Source of the DNA: Micrococcales bacterium
GTDB taxonomy: Bacteria; Actinomycetota; Actinomycetes; Actinomycetales; WQXJ01
Direction of reading: 5' to 3'
Assembly (NCBI GenBank): GCA_009784895.1
Contig: WQXJ01000027.1
Location: 1 to 32,923 of the forward strand
DNA length: 32,923 bases
Part shown: positions 6,872 to 15,345 of the stretch, piece after piece
Numbering within the stretch: position 1 is the stretch's first letter
Layout: every line of letters begins with the position of its first letter
Notes under the pieces: generated by a model
Database searches by the model: none
What the model was told of the DNA's origin: nothing
Seen by the model: only the letters and a program-made list of their open reading frames with translations
Program-made: the position numbers and the translations under genes

Positions 6872-9800
6872 TCAGGCATCCAGGGCCACCTGAATCTTTT
6901 CTGGCCGGCGCGAAGCCAGCAAAAAGCCACGTCCAGGCGGGAACTCGGCAACCTTGATCCGGGGCAGCGACACCCCCAACAGTGAGTCACCGTCCATTTC
7001 GCCAGGTATCAGAAGCAGACCGCGCCGTCCGGCTTTGAATGGCTTTGACAGGGCCCAAGCCTGAGACCAGGTCGAGCTTTCCGATTCGCCCACAACCAGT
7101 TGGTCGCTTCGGGTGGCAGATCGCACCAATTGTTCAAGCGCAGGCTCGGCAGCCGTGGAGGTAAAGTCGGCAACGGATTCGATGAACATCGCCAGTTGCC
7201 CGGCCTGGGCCTCTTCGGATTCGGCCCAAGTCGCCAATTGGCTGGCCAAGTCGGCAACCGCGTCTTCGCCTTGGGCTGACTGGTCCCAGTTGACTGCCGC
7301 TTCCAGGTCAGAGCGTCTGGGCGTGAATAGCACCAGCCTGGTGTCTGGACGGCTGCGTCTGAGCGCCTTGGCCAGTGTCACCAAGGCGGTGGTGCGCCCA
7401 GAGCCGGGTGGTCCGGCCACTAAGAAGGTGCCGATGGGTACGAAGCCGGAAGGCCCCAGCGCTTGGTCATCCAGGCCGATGGCGGGCCGGCCCCGCTGGT
7501 CGGAAAGCGGCAACGAGCTGAGGGCTACTTCTTCGGGCAAACGGGCGATCCCAGGAGCTTGGCCCAGGCCACGTTTGCGGGCCGAGCGAGCCACGCCCGC
7601 AATGGCTCTCGCCTGGACGGAGACATTTGAGTCGCCACCCAGCACCGCGAACTGAAGCTCGTTCCCGTCCAAAATGCCGCGGCCAGGCGGTGAAGTCGAA
7701 TCCAAGATGTCCTTGGGTACGGACATCATCAAATAGTCGTCATCGGTGGTCAGGCGCAGGACAATCCGGCGTTGAATGGTCGAACTAATCGACGGCGGAA
7801 TGGCGTTGGGCCGGTCTCCGGTCATCACCACATGTATTCCCAGCGGTCGCCCATCAGCGGCGATCTGGGCGAACTGGGTGAACCAGGGGGAAAGGCCAGT
7901 GAACTCGTATTGCTCGCGGAACTGGCCGGCACCATCAATCAGAAGCAGCAGCCGCGGTTCGTCCGGCTTGCCGGCCAGCTGGCGATAGTCAACGATGTTG
8001 GTTGCGTTGACCTGGGCATACTCTCTGCCACGGCGGTCAGTCTCGGCTCGCAGGGTGCGCAACAGGCGGGTGACGCGCTCCTCGTCATCGCCGGAAATGA
8101 CCGCCCCGACATGAGGCAGATCTTCCAGCACTCCCAGCGCGCCGGCTCCAAAGTCAAGGCAGTAGATGTGGATTGGTCCACCGTGCCGGGTGGAGGTGAC
8201 AGCCGAAAGAGCGATGGTCCTCAGCGCGGTTGATTTTCCTGAGCCACCCGAACCGATTATCGCCAAATTGCCATCCCTGTCAGGCTGGTAGTAGACCACT
8301 GGCTGGGACTGGTGTTGGGGGTGATCTGCCACGCCCAGAAGCAGGTGCTCGTCGTCACGAAACTCGGTGAACCGAGACAGTTCGTAGAGGGGGGCCAGTG
8401 GTTCAAGCCATGGCTTGCGCGGCGGGCGTACATCGGCTCGATCGGCAGCCGCCTGGATGTTGTCTACCATCCGCGCAATGTCTGTTGGTCCGGCGTCACT
8501 ATGCATCGGCACGGCGGTTGGGTCCTCCGGAGCTTCCCACTGCCCAATGGTGCCAAAGCCGAGTTCGGCAATTGTCACGCTGGCCCGCTCGGGTTCTCGA
8601 GTGGTCCATCCGCCAATGAAACCGGTTTGGAAGGCGGTAATGCGGCCAGGACCGGTTTTGGCCGCAGCCCGGCCGGGAATTGCCGGGTCAAAATGGGCGG
8701 CCATCGGTAGTCCCAACACGTCCTGCGAATCGGCCTCATCAGCCATTCTCAGGGCGATTCGGAGGTTGGTGTTGGCCCTGAGGTTGTCTTTGATTACCCC
8801 GGCTGGGCGCTGGGTGGCAAGAATCAAGTGCAGGCCTAATGAGCGGCCACGTTGAGCCACGTCGATCACGCCGTCGACAAAATCAGGCACTTCTTGGACC
8901 AAGGCGGCGAATTCGTCCACCACAATCAACAGCGACGGCGGGCATTCCGGGTCCCCACTGCGCTCCAGTTCCAGCAGATCCTTGGCCTTTTTCAGGTTCA
9001 GCAGATGCTCCCTGTGGCGCAGTTCGGCTCGAAGGGAGGTCAGGGCCCGCCGCACCAAGTGGGGAGACAAGTCGGTTACCAGCCCAACGCTGTGCGGTAA
9101 CTCGGTGCATTGGGCGAAAGCCGAGCCGCCCTTGTAGTCGACGAACAAGAACGTCGCCCGGTCGGGTGAATAGGCCCCGGCCAGGCCCATCACCCAGGTT
9201 TGGAGGAATTCCGATTTGCCTGCCCCGGTAGTGCCGCCTACCAGGGCGTGCGGCCCCTGGGTTCTGATGTCGAGGGTAAAATGCCCCTCCGCTCCTTGGC
9301 CCACTAGTGCCCTCAGCCCGCTGGCCTTTCGCCGCTTTCCGCGCAACTCAGGCAGGTTGATGGAATGCGTCTGAGTCCACCGTTCCACAACGGAGCCAGG
9401 ATTCTCGGCCAGGTCATGTCCGGCCATGGCCAGGTAGGACGCTGCCCCGGGCAGGTCCGATTCATCGTCGACCGGCGCACCAACGTCGACCACTGCTGAC
9501 ATTCTGCGAGCAAGATTAGTGGCCGATTGAGCGTCCAACCGTTCACACATAAGCGGGTGGTCCAGCAGGCCAAGGCGAACCTGCCCCACCGTGCCGGCGT
9601 CCAGGTTCTCCGTAACACTGACAAAAGTCCGGCAAGACGAGGGCAAGGAACCAACCGCGTCCGAGACCCAGACTATGTGTACGCCGCAGTCCGGCCCACG
9701 CTCGGCCAGCCGGGTCAATCGACCTCGATCAACCGGAGCCGCGCTGGTGGCCAGCACCACCACCACCGGTTGGTGAGTTGGCGGCGTTGCCGGCGCGTCT

Positions 9801-11317
9801 GGCTTTAGTGGACCGCGCGGCTGGGGCGGCTTGGTCTCGCCCTGCTCCCCGGCTGCCCGCCAATCGATCAGGTCCTCCAGTTTTGCCAGTAGCGCCGCAC
9901 CTGTCGGGGCGGCCGCAGCCAGATGATCGCCTTCCATTGGGCTGTGTGGGGAAGCTGTGTGGGGTAGCCATTCGAGCCAGTCCCAGGCCTCACGCTGCAC
10001 GGGACCAATTAGCCCGGCGACCACAAGTTCCGCCGGGGAATGCAGAGCCACCAGCTGGAAGACCAAACCTCGGGCCACCGTCTCGGCGAGGCCGCTAGAG
10101 CCGGCCACTCCGACTGAGCCGCATTCGCGCAGGTTGACAATCACTGGGGCCTGCGGCAGTAGGGCGCAGCGAGCCTTCAGGTCCACTAGCCGTTGCCAGG
10201 CCTCTGGAGTCGTGTCGTTTTGCTGGGGTAGGTCCATCGACAGCTTAGATGGCGTATCCCCAATTCCAAGGCGCAATGACAAGAAGTCTGAGTGTTCCAA
10301 GCGCCGGGTCCAAACAAGAGGGTCCAGCATTGAGACAGCTTTGGCGCATTCAGCCACCGAAGGTGAATACGACTGGCGCACTAGGCGCTCCTCGTTGTGG
10401 TCGCGGTCAATCGCCACCTCAGTTGCCGCTGCCGCCTCGCCAAACTGCTTGACCTGGTCCTTGAACTCACGCTTGGAAGTGATCAACTGATCAACGAAAG
10501 CGCCAATCATCAATATGGGGCTAAGTCCAATAAAGACAATTGACAAGACTGACCTGGTGAAGGCGTACATGACCGCGCCCATGATGAGGGGCGCCAACGT
10601 GGCCAGCCACGGAAAGCGGTTAGGTGGGCGCAGTTGCGGCGGGCGCGGTGGCGGCACCTTGCGCTCCGGGAAGCGGGCTACCACCCGAGGCGACCTGATG
10701 AACTCCGCCACCTGTCCCACGCTGGCACCGGCGCCGCCGGGACGCAGTGTCGCCAAGGTCATCTCGGTGTTGCCCAACAGCAGCTGATCAGTCGGGTTGA
10801 CGGAAGTTCGCGTGACCTGCTCGCCAGCCACGACCACACCGTTGGCCGAGTTCAGGTCGACCACCTCAATAGACGAACTGACAACAACCCGCGCATGGCG
10901 AGCCGAAATCATTGGGTCTGTCAGAACCACGTCACATTCCGGCGCCCGGCCCACCACGCTGACGCCAGCTGGCAGCGAAAACTCCCGGCCGGCATCGGGC
11001 CCGGACAACACCCGCAAGGCGGCCGCAGCCTGGTGGCGCTCGCTTGCCCTAGCCGAAGGCTCGGCTTTGACCACTTCAACCTCGTCACCGGAACGCAAGG
11101 CCACGTCCTGCAGTTCGGCCTCCGGCGGTAGCACGCTGCGGGTGGGGTGGCTGGCGCCTCCGGCCCGCAGGGTAACCGGCCTGGTTGTCATTTGGCTTCC
11201 TGCCGGGTCGGCCTTAGCCAATGCCTCGGCCACGTCGCTAACACGGGCAGTGGCATCAGTGGTGACCATCAGCCTGGCGCGCCGCCGGCCCTGTAGGTAT
11301 GTCAGCTTTATTCGCAT
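6872..11317 (-). CDS. FHA-FtsK/SpoIIIE type VII secretion ATPase (EccC/EssC-like)
   Basis: This 1481-residue motor is predicted to energise T7SS export at the membrane. In order it has: an N-terminal ubiquitin-like/FHA-type segment (about 1-85); a canonical FHA phosphothreonine-binding domain (about 100-190, with GR, SARH and NSANG motifs); two membrane helices (about 235-277); and three FtsK-type ATPase domains. Walker A sites are near residues 699 (GGTTGAGKS), 1025 (GSGGSGKST) and 1305 (GPPGSGRTT). The first domain has a full Walker B, VVDEF (about 799). The second has LIDGA (about 1125), without the usual Glu. The third has Arg in place of the P-loop Lys. The FHA-first layout is EssC-like rather than mycobacterial EccCa/EccCb. 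The start is ATG 11317, 13 bases after the FHA-HTH gene. Confidence 0.93.
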   Translation of the reverse strand: MRIKLTYLQGRRRARLMVTTDATARVSDVAEALAKADPAGSQMTTRPVTLRAGGASHPTRSVLPPEAELQDVALRSGDEVEVVKAEPSARASERHQAAAALRVLSGPDAGREFSLPAGVSVVGRAPECDVVLTDPMISARHARVVVSSSIEVVDLNSANGVVVAGEQVTRTSVNPTDQLLLGNTEMTLATLRPGGAGASVGQVAEFIRSPRVVARFPERKVPPPRPPQLRPPNRFPWLATLAPLIMGAVMYAFTRSVLSIVFIGLSPILMIGAFVDQLITSKREFKDQVKQFGEAAAATEVAIDRDHNEERLVRQSYSPSVAECAKAVSMLDPLVWTRRLEHSDFLSLRLGIGDTPSKLSMDLPQQNDTTPEAWQRLVDLKARCALLPQAPVIVNLRECGSVGVAGSSGLAETVARGLVFQLVALHSPAELVVAGLIGPVQREAWDWLEWLPHTASPHSPMEGDHLAAAAPTGAALLAKLEDLIDWRAAGEQGETKPPQPRGPLKPDAPATPPTHQPVVVVLATSAAPVDRGRLTRLAERGPDCGVHIVWVSDAVGSLPSSCRTFVSVTENLDAGTVGQVRLGLLDHPLMCERLDAQSATNLARRMSAVVDVGAPVDDESDLPGAASYLAMAGHDLAENPGSVVERWTQTHSINLPELRGKRRKASGLRALVGQGAEGHFTLDIRTQGPHALVGGTTGAGKSEFLQTWVMGLAGAYSPDRATFLFVDYKGGSAFAQCTELPHSVGLVTDLSPHLVRRALTSLRAELRHREHLLNLKKAKDLLELERSGDPECPPSLLIVVDEFAALVQEVPDFVDGVIDVAQRGRSLGLHLILATQRPAGVIKDNLRANTNLRIALRMADEADSQDVLGLPMAAHFDPAIPGRAAAKTGPGRITAFQTGFIGGWTTREPERASVTIAELGFGTIGQWEAPEDPTAVPMHSDAGPTDIARMVDNIQAAADRADVRPPRKPWLEPLAPLYELSRFTEFRDDEHLLLGVADHPQHQSQPVVYYQPDRDGNLAIIGSGGSGKSTALRTIALSAVTSTRHGGPIHIYCLDFGAGALGVLEDLPHVGAVISGDDEERVTRLLRTLRAETDRRGREYAQVNATNIVDYRQLAGKPDEPRLLLLIDGAGQFREQYEFTGLSPWFTQFAQIAADGRPLGIHVVMTGDRPNAIPPSISSTIQRRIVLRLTTDDDYLMMSVPKDILDSTSPPGRGILDGNELQFAVLGGDSNVSVQARAIAGVARSARKRGLGQAPGIARLPEEVALSSLPLSDQRGRPAIGLDDQALGPSGFVPIGTFLVAGPPGSGRTTALVTLAKALRRSRPDTRLVLFTPRRSDLEAAVNWDQSAQGEDAVADLASQLATWAESEEAQAGQLAMFIESVADFTSTAAEPALEQLVRSATRSDQLVVGESESSTWSQAWALSKPFKAGRRGLLLIPGEMDGDSLLGVSLPRIKVAEFPPGRGFLLASRRPEKIQVALDA

Positions 11318-11330
11318 GAGACCTGCCTGG

Positions 11331-12218
11331 TCACCTGACGTGCTGCCGTTGGGCTGGGGTGGCAGTCACGCGCCTCGAATACGGACCAGACATGGGGCTG
11401 GGGGTGGGATGGGCGGGCGCAGCCGGTTGGGCCTCCCGGTCATACTCGTCCGCCTCGTCTTCAGGCGGGGCCTCGCCCAGGAGTTCCAGGTCAGTCGCGG
11501 TTACTAGGCCGGTCGAAACGGCGTACTCCACCAGCCTGGCCCGGCGGTGGGTCGCCAGCGCATCCAGGTCCCCGCGTACGCCCTCAACACCAATGCGGTC
11601 GAGCTTCTCGCAAACATTGTCCAGTTTTCGGTTGAAACGTGTCAGGGTCCAGCCCAGGCGGTTGGCGGCTTCGCGGTTGGATGGCAGCTTGGCTCCCAAA
11701 CTCCCGCCTGGGCGCAGCATGGCTTCGGCCAGGGCCACGACCAGTTGACGCTGCGACAATGTCAGCGGAATGGCACTGGAGGTGGCGGTCTCGCCGGAGA
11801 CCTGCGGCGTGTCACTCGGCGTGCTCCACACAGGGGCGGTTTGGTGGACCAGCATTTCGTAGGTGGACGGGCCAGCGGTGAACATGATCCTGGTGGTGGA
11901 AAATACTAGCGGTAGCCGGCCACCGGGCGGTAGCCAAGCCTGCATTCCCGTTGACGTGTCAGTCACGGTGGCAGCAATCCGGCTACCGACGTTGATGATC
12001 CACCACAGGCCTGAGGTTTTTTCCAAGCTCAGCAACTGGCGGTGCAGAAAGGGATTGCCGTCTATGGCCAAATCGCCTTCCCTGCCGACCCCAAAGGCGT
12101 CACGCCCTTCAAGGCTGAGGCGCTGGCCTTGAAACTCGACCCATACCGTGCCCGGTCTGGGTTTCGTCGCAGCATGGCCTGGGGAAGAGCTATCGCCACC
12201 AGGCAGGGGGCTGTTCAT
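11331..12218 (-). CDS. FHA-domain protein with C-terminal helix-turn-helix-like region
   Basis: This 295-residue protein combines a divergent FHA-like beta domain (about 25-125, with GVGREGDLAI and PFLHRQLLSLE in the places of the GR and SxxH motifs) with a helical region (about 152-248). That region opens LTLSQRQLVVALAEAML and includes LPSNREAANRLGW, which reads as a DNA-binding helix-turn-helix. The tail is acidic, then Pro-rich. The family pattern suggests a phosphorylation-responsive transcription factor. The start is ATG 12218: AAGGAGAA (12221-12228) is five bases away, and the Shine-Dalgarno overlaps the TAA of the preceding kinase, indicating coupling. A longer in-frame reading to 12392 would overlap the kinase by 166 bases and is unlikely. 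Targets are unknown; the palindromic promoters in this window are candidates. Confidence 0.8.
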   Translation of the reverse strand: MNSPLPGGDSSSPGHAATKPRPGTVWVEFQGQRLSLEGRDAFGVGREGDLAIDGNPFLHRQLLSLEKTSGLWWIINVGSRIAATVTDTSTGMQAWLPPGGRLPLVFSTTRIMFTAGPSTYEMLVHQTAPVWSTPSDTPQVSGETATSSAIPLTLSQRQLVVALAEAMLRPGGSLGAKLPSNREAANRLGWTLTRFNRKLDNVCEKLDRIGVEGVRGDLDALATHRRARLVEYAVSTGLVTATDLELLGEAPPEDEADEYDREAQPAAPAHPTPSPMSGPYSRRVTATPAQRQHVR

Positions 12219-12226
12219 GGTTCTCC

Positions 12227-13795
12227 TTATGGTGTGCAGGCGGTGGCTGGGGCCGTCGAGGCATGGCCATTGGAACGAACAATTCTGACAACGACGCAGG
12301 CGTGGCCGTTCTGATCTAGTGGGACGGTGGCGTGCGAATTGGTGGTCCGGACCCCGTTTCCGGCTTGGCCGGCCTGGTCTAGCACCGCCCACAAATATGC
12401 GTCACCAGGTTGGGGATCGGGATTGGTCCAGGTGAAACTGCCCATGGCGCCGTCAACTTGGCCTACAAGGTCTTCTGGGGCCGGGACTTCGCTTCCACCG
12501 GCTGCGGGGTTGTCCTGGCTCGTTTGGACCTGGTCAGAGTCGACGGCAGCCGGGGGTCCATCATCGGTCGAGGTGGCGTCTGCTGGTTGGTTGGCGCCGT
12601 TGCCAGGAAGAATGAAGAAGATGACTGCCACCACTCCAATGGCCAAAGTGGCCAGACCGGCTAGTGCGACAGTCAGGCCTCGCCTTGATTTGGTTGGTTG
12701 TGGCTGAGGGGCGGGGTTATGGGCGATCGACGGCCTGATCGCAGCTCCGGTCGCAGGGCGTGGCGCTTGTGCGATGACTTGAGTTGGGTAGACCGGGCGC
12801 GAGCTTGCGGGCACAGCTGCGGGGGGGTACTGGACCGGGGGGTCAGACCTACCCACGGGTCGTGGCGCCCGCAAGCGGGTGGCCAAATCGTCATCGTCCT
12901 CACCCACTGGAAGCGTCTCGATCTCATCTTGGATGACCAGGCGGGTCGGGTCGACAAACAGCTCGGCTTGGACGCGCTGCAAGGCCCGGCCCAGGTGCAG
13001 GGCGGTGGTATAGCGCCGGCCGGTTTCCTTTGTCATGCCAACGGCGAGAACCTGCTCAAGGCTGGCCGGGCAGTCGGCCCGGCCAATGGGCGGAAGAACC
13101 CCGTGCTGAATCCGGTACATCTGGGCGGCTGCCGAATTGTCTGAATCCTGGACTTCGAATGGCGCCCTTTGGGCTAGGAGCGAGTACAAGGTGGCGGCCA
13201 GGCCCCAGACGTCGCTTTGGGGACCGGACCAGGGCGGTGCCGCAAATGCCTCGGGTGGCGACCACGGTACCGACAGGCCCTCGATTCCCCTGGAGGCCTC
13301 CTGGATTGACACGGCGATGCCAAAGTCGGTCAAAGCCGGGTTGTCGTACTGAGTCACCAGAATGTTGGCGGGTTTGATATCACGGTGCAAAATCCCGGCC
13401 CGGTGGGCCGTCTCAACGGCGCCAGCAATTTGGACACCAATCTCTAGCACCTCGCCAACCGGTCGCCGGTTGCGGCGGAGGCCAGCGTTTAGGGACGGTT
13501 TGGGGCAGTACTCCATGGCCAGGTAGGGTTTGCCGTCATCGGTCAAGCCGCTGGCGTAAACGGTGGCGATATGGGGGTGCGATGACAGCTCAGCCATCGC
13601 ATCGGCCTCGGCACTGAGGCGCTCAACCGCAGCCTTGCCAATTGCCCCGGTGGTCAGGATCTTGACGGCAGTTTTGCGCCGCGGGCTGGCCTGCTGGTAG
13701 AGGAATACCTCGGCAAATCCTCCCCGACCCAGGGATCGAATTGGCTCGAAACCCCTAATCGGAGGGGCATTTGATGGCTTGACTGCCGGTGTCAC
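12227..13795 (-). CDS. PknB-type membrane Ser/Thr protein kinase of the secretion operon
   Basis: This 522-residue kinase is the most divergent and shortest of the five membrane kinases. The catalytic residues are intact: glycine loop SLGRGGFAEV (21-30), Lys45, HRD Asp139 and the DFG motif. A Pro-rich linker leads to one membrane helix (about 374-397) and an ectodomain of about 125 residues. The last 70 residues (GSFTWTNPDPQPGD... to a Cys near the end) look like a fibronectin type III-like beta sandwich. It shares the juxtamembrane acidic-TRLRAPR motif with the other kinases. The start is GTG 13795, which overlaps the TGA of the FHA gene as GTGA, implying translational coupling. Its place between FHA genes makes it the likely ancestor of the duplicated kinases and the dedicated kinase for the ATPase and FHA partners. 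Confidence 0.93.
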   Translation of the reverse strand: MTPAVKPSNAPPIRGFEPIRSLGRGGFAEVFLYQQASPRRKTAVKILTTGAIGKAAVERLSAEADAMAELSSHPHIATVYASGLTDDGKPYLAMEYCPKPSLNAGLRRNRRPVGEVLEIGVQIAGAVETAHRAGILHRDIKPANILVTQYDNPALTDFGIAVSIQEASRGIEGLSVPWSPPEAFAAPPWSGPQSDVWGLAATLYSLLAQRAPFEVQDSDNSAAAQMYRIQHGVLPPIGRADCPASLEQVLAVGMTKETGRRYTTALHLGRALQRVQAELFVDPTRLVIQDEIETLPVGEDDDDLATRLRAPRPVGRSDPPVQYPPAAVPASSRPVYPTQVIAQAPRPATGAAIRPSIAHNPAPQPQPTKSRRGLTVALAGLATLAIGVVAVIFFILPGNGANQPADATSTDDGPPAAVDSDQVQTSQDNPAAGGSEVPAPEDLVGQVDGAMGSFTWTNPDPQPGDAYLWAVLDQAGQAGNGVRTTNSHATVPLDQNGHACVVVRIVRSNGHASTAPATACTP

Positions 13796-15345
13796 AAGAC
13801 CGACCTGACGTTTACAGAGACATCATCGCCAAGGTCGAAGATGTCACCGTTTTGAACCATGACCTGTTCTTTTGGAGTTAGGCGGCGGTCTGGCATGCCC
13901 TCCCGCTTGAGGATGGTGCCGTTGGTCGTGCCCATGTCGCTAGCCAGCAGGCTCCATTCTTGGAGCTCGATCGCCAGGTGCGAGCGAGAAATGTCGAGAT
14001 TTGGGCTGGGTACTGTCACCAGGTGGGGCACTGAGCCGTCACTGAAGCGCATCGATCTGGGCCTCCGACCAATGGCCAACGCCCGGTCCAGCTCGACCAC
14101 TTCCCCGGTGGAGAACACCGCCTGGCCCAGGCTGGGCCTCGCCATCGGCACGGTCTCGCCTGTTAGCGCAACTTTGCAGGCCCGGCAGTGAGCCAGGTCC
14201 GGCGGGTTGCGGGTGCCACACTGCCCACAAAACCGCCCCAACACCTGGCCGGAGCGGTTTGCCGCGGCATCGTCAGCATAGGCGGGCGGTTTGGCTGGCG
14301 CACCAACTGGGGTCCTTTGACCGGAACTGGCCTTGTCGCCGATGCCGCCGCCTTCTGCTGGGTCCTCGGCCTTGGCTTGGCGCACAGCGGCGTGTTCAGC
14401 CCCGCCCATTTGGGTGTGGCCATCCCACATGATGTCGTAGTCATCCAGGTCGGGGTGTGGCGCGTCCGCGCCTGGGGGTATTTCGGGTGGGTCAGGTACC
14501 TCGCCTGGGCCATCGGCGGCGTCGGTCCAGACGAAAGTGCTGGAAGGGTCCTTGGAAGGGGCCTGGGAATCTGCTTCTGGCAAGTCGTTGTCTGGCCTCG
14601 ACTCTTCCGGGGCCGATGGCGGCTCTGGCTCTGGCGCCTCCTCCCCAGGTTCTTCTGGGTCGGCATCAAGTTCGGCGTTGCCCGCCGGTTCGCTTTCTGA
14701 GGTGTTGGCAGCCGGGCCCAAAGTGCCTGGTTTGCGGGCGGCTTCCTGTTCGGGTTCCGGATCGCCCGTGGTCTCTGGGGCGACCTCCGGTGGCGATTCT
14801 GGGTCGCCGGTCGGCTCCATCGCCTGGTCGTGCGGTTGTTCCGGTGGGTCTGACGTCGCGGCATCAGTTGATTTGTCGGAGCGATCCGTAATTGCCAACT
14901 GATCGACAACAAGCTGGCACCTGTCGGCCAACACCATGCCGCTAATCAGCTCCAGGCCGTGACCGCGCGCGGGTGCGTCATTTGCCACGACGGTTACCAC
15001 GACCGGCGGCGGCTCAAGTCTTTCTTCCCGCCAGGACGTCACCCCTCGCCCGTTGATAGTCTGCCTGGCGCTGCCGCCGCGGGCTTCAATAGCAACATTG
15101 CCACGTACCGCCAGGTGGACGGAAGCATCCTCTATGAATACGGCGGCAAGAGCAGGCAGTCCGGACAGAGTGTCGTCCTGCGCTTCGGCCAAAAGCACCT
15201 GCAAGACCTGGGCCAAAGAACCGTCCTGCCGAACCACCTCCCACAGGCGCTGCGCCAACTCCCCGGCCGCGCTGGCTTGAGTCAGGATGACGCCAGCCCC
15301 AGTGGCAAGGCAGAGCCATGTACCCGGTTGGTATTTGACAATCAT
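13792..15345 (-). CDS. FHA-domain protein with zinc ribbon and acidic linker
   Basis: This 517-residue cytoplasmic protein has an N-terminal domain (1 to about 150) of mixed alpha/beta character that I cannot name. A long acidic, Pro/Glu-rich linker (about 155-365) follows, then a four-cysteine zinc ribbon (Cys373, 376, 387, 390) and a C-terminal FHA domain (about 420-515). The FHA domain carries the phosphothreonine-binding signature: GRR (426-428), SRSH (453-456) and GTTNGT (472-477). FHA domains bind pThr peptides, so this is a probable adaptor reading the output of the kinase encoded next. The start is ATG 15345, overlapping the PP2C stop as ATGA. The end overlaps the kinase start as GTGA. 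These overlaps suggest matched production of the three proteins. Confidence 0.9.
   Translation of the reverse strand: MIVKYQPGTWLCLATGAGVILTQASAAGELAQRLWEVVRQDGSLAQVLQVLLAEAQDDTLSGLPALAAVFIEDASVHLAVRGNVAIEARGGSARQTINGRGVTSWREERLEPPPVVVTVVANDAPARGHGLELISGMVLADRCQLVVDQLAITDRSDKSTDAATSDPPEQPHDQAMEPTGDPESPPEVAPETTGDPEPEQEAARKPGTLGPAANTSESEPAGNAELDADPEEPGEEAPEPEPPSAPEESRPDNDLPEADSQAPSKDPSSTFVWTDAADGPGEVPDPPEIPPGADAPHPDLDDYDIMWDGHTQMGGAEHAAVRQAKAEDPAEGGGIGDKASSGQRTPVGAPAKPPAYADDAAANRSGQVLGRFCGQCGTRNPPDLAHCRACKVALTGETVPMARPSLGQAVFSTGEVVELDRALAIGRRPRSMRFSDGSVPHLVTVPSPNLDISRSHLAIELQEWSLLASDMGTTNGTILKREGMPDRRLTPKEQVMVQNGDIFDLGDDVSVNVRSVL

Noticed and set aside
12219-12392. Upstream extension of the FHA-HTH gene
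   Set aside because: It would overlap the kinase gene by 166 bases, and a strong Shine-Dalgarno directly precedes ATG 12218.
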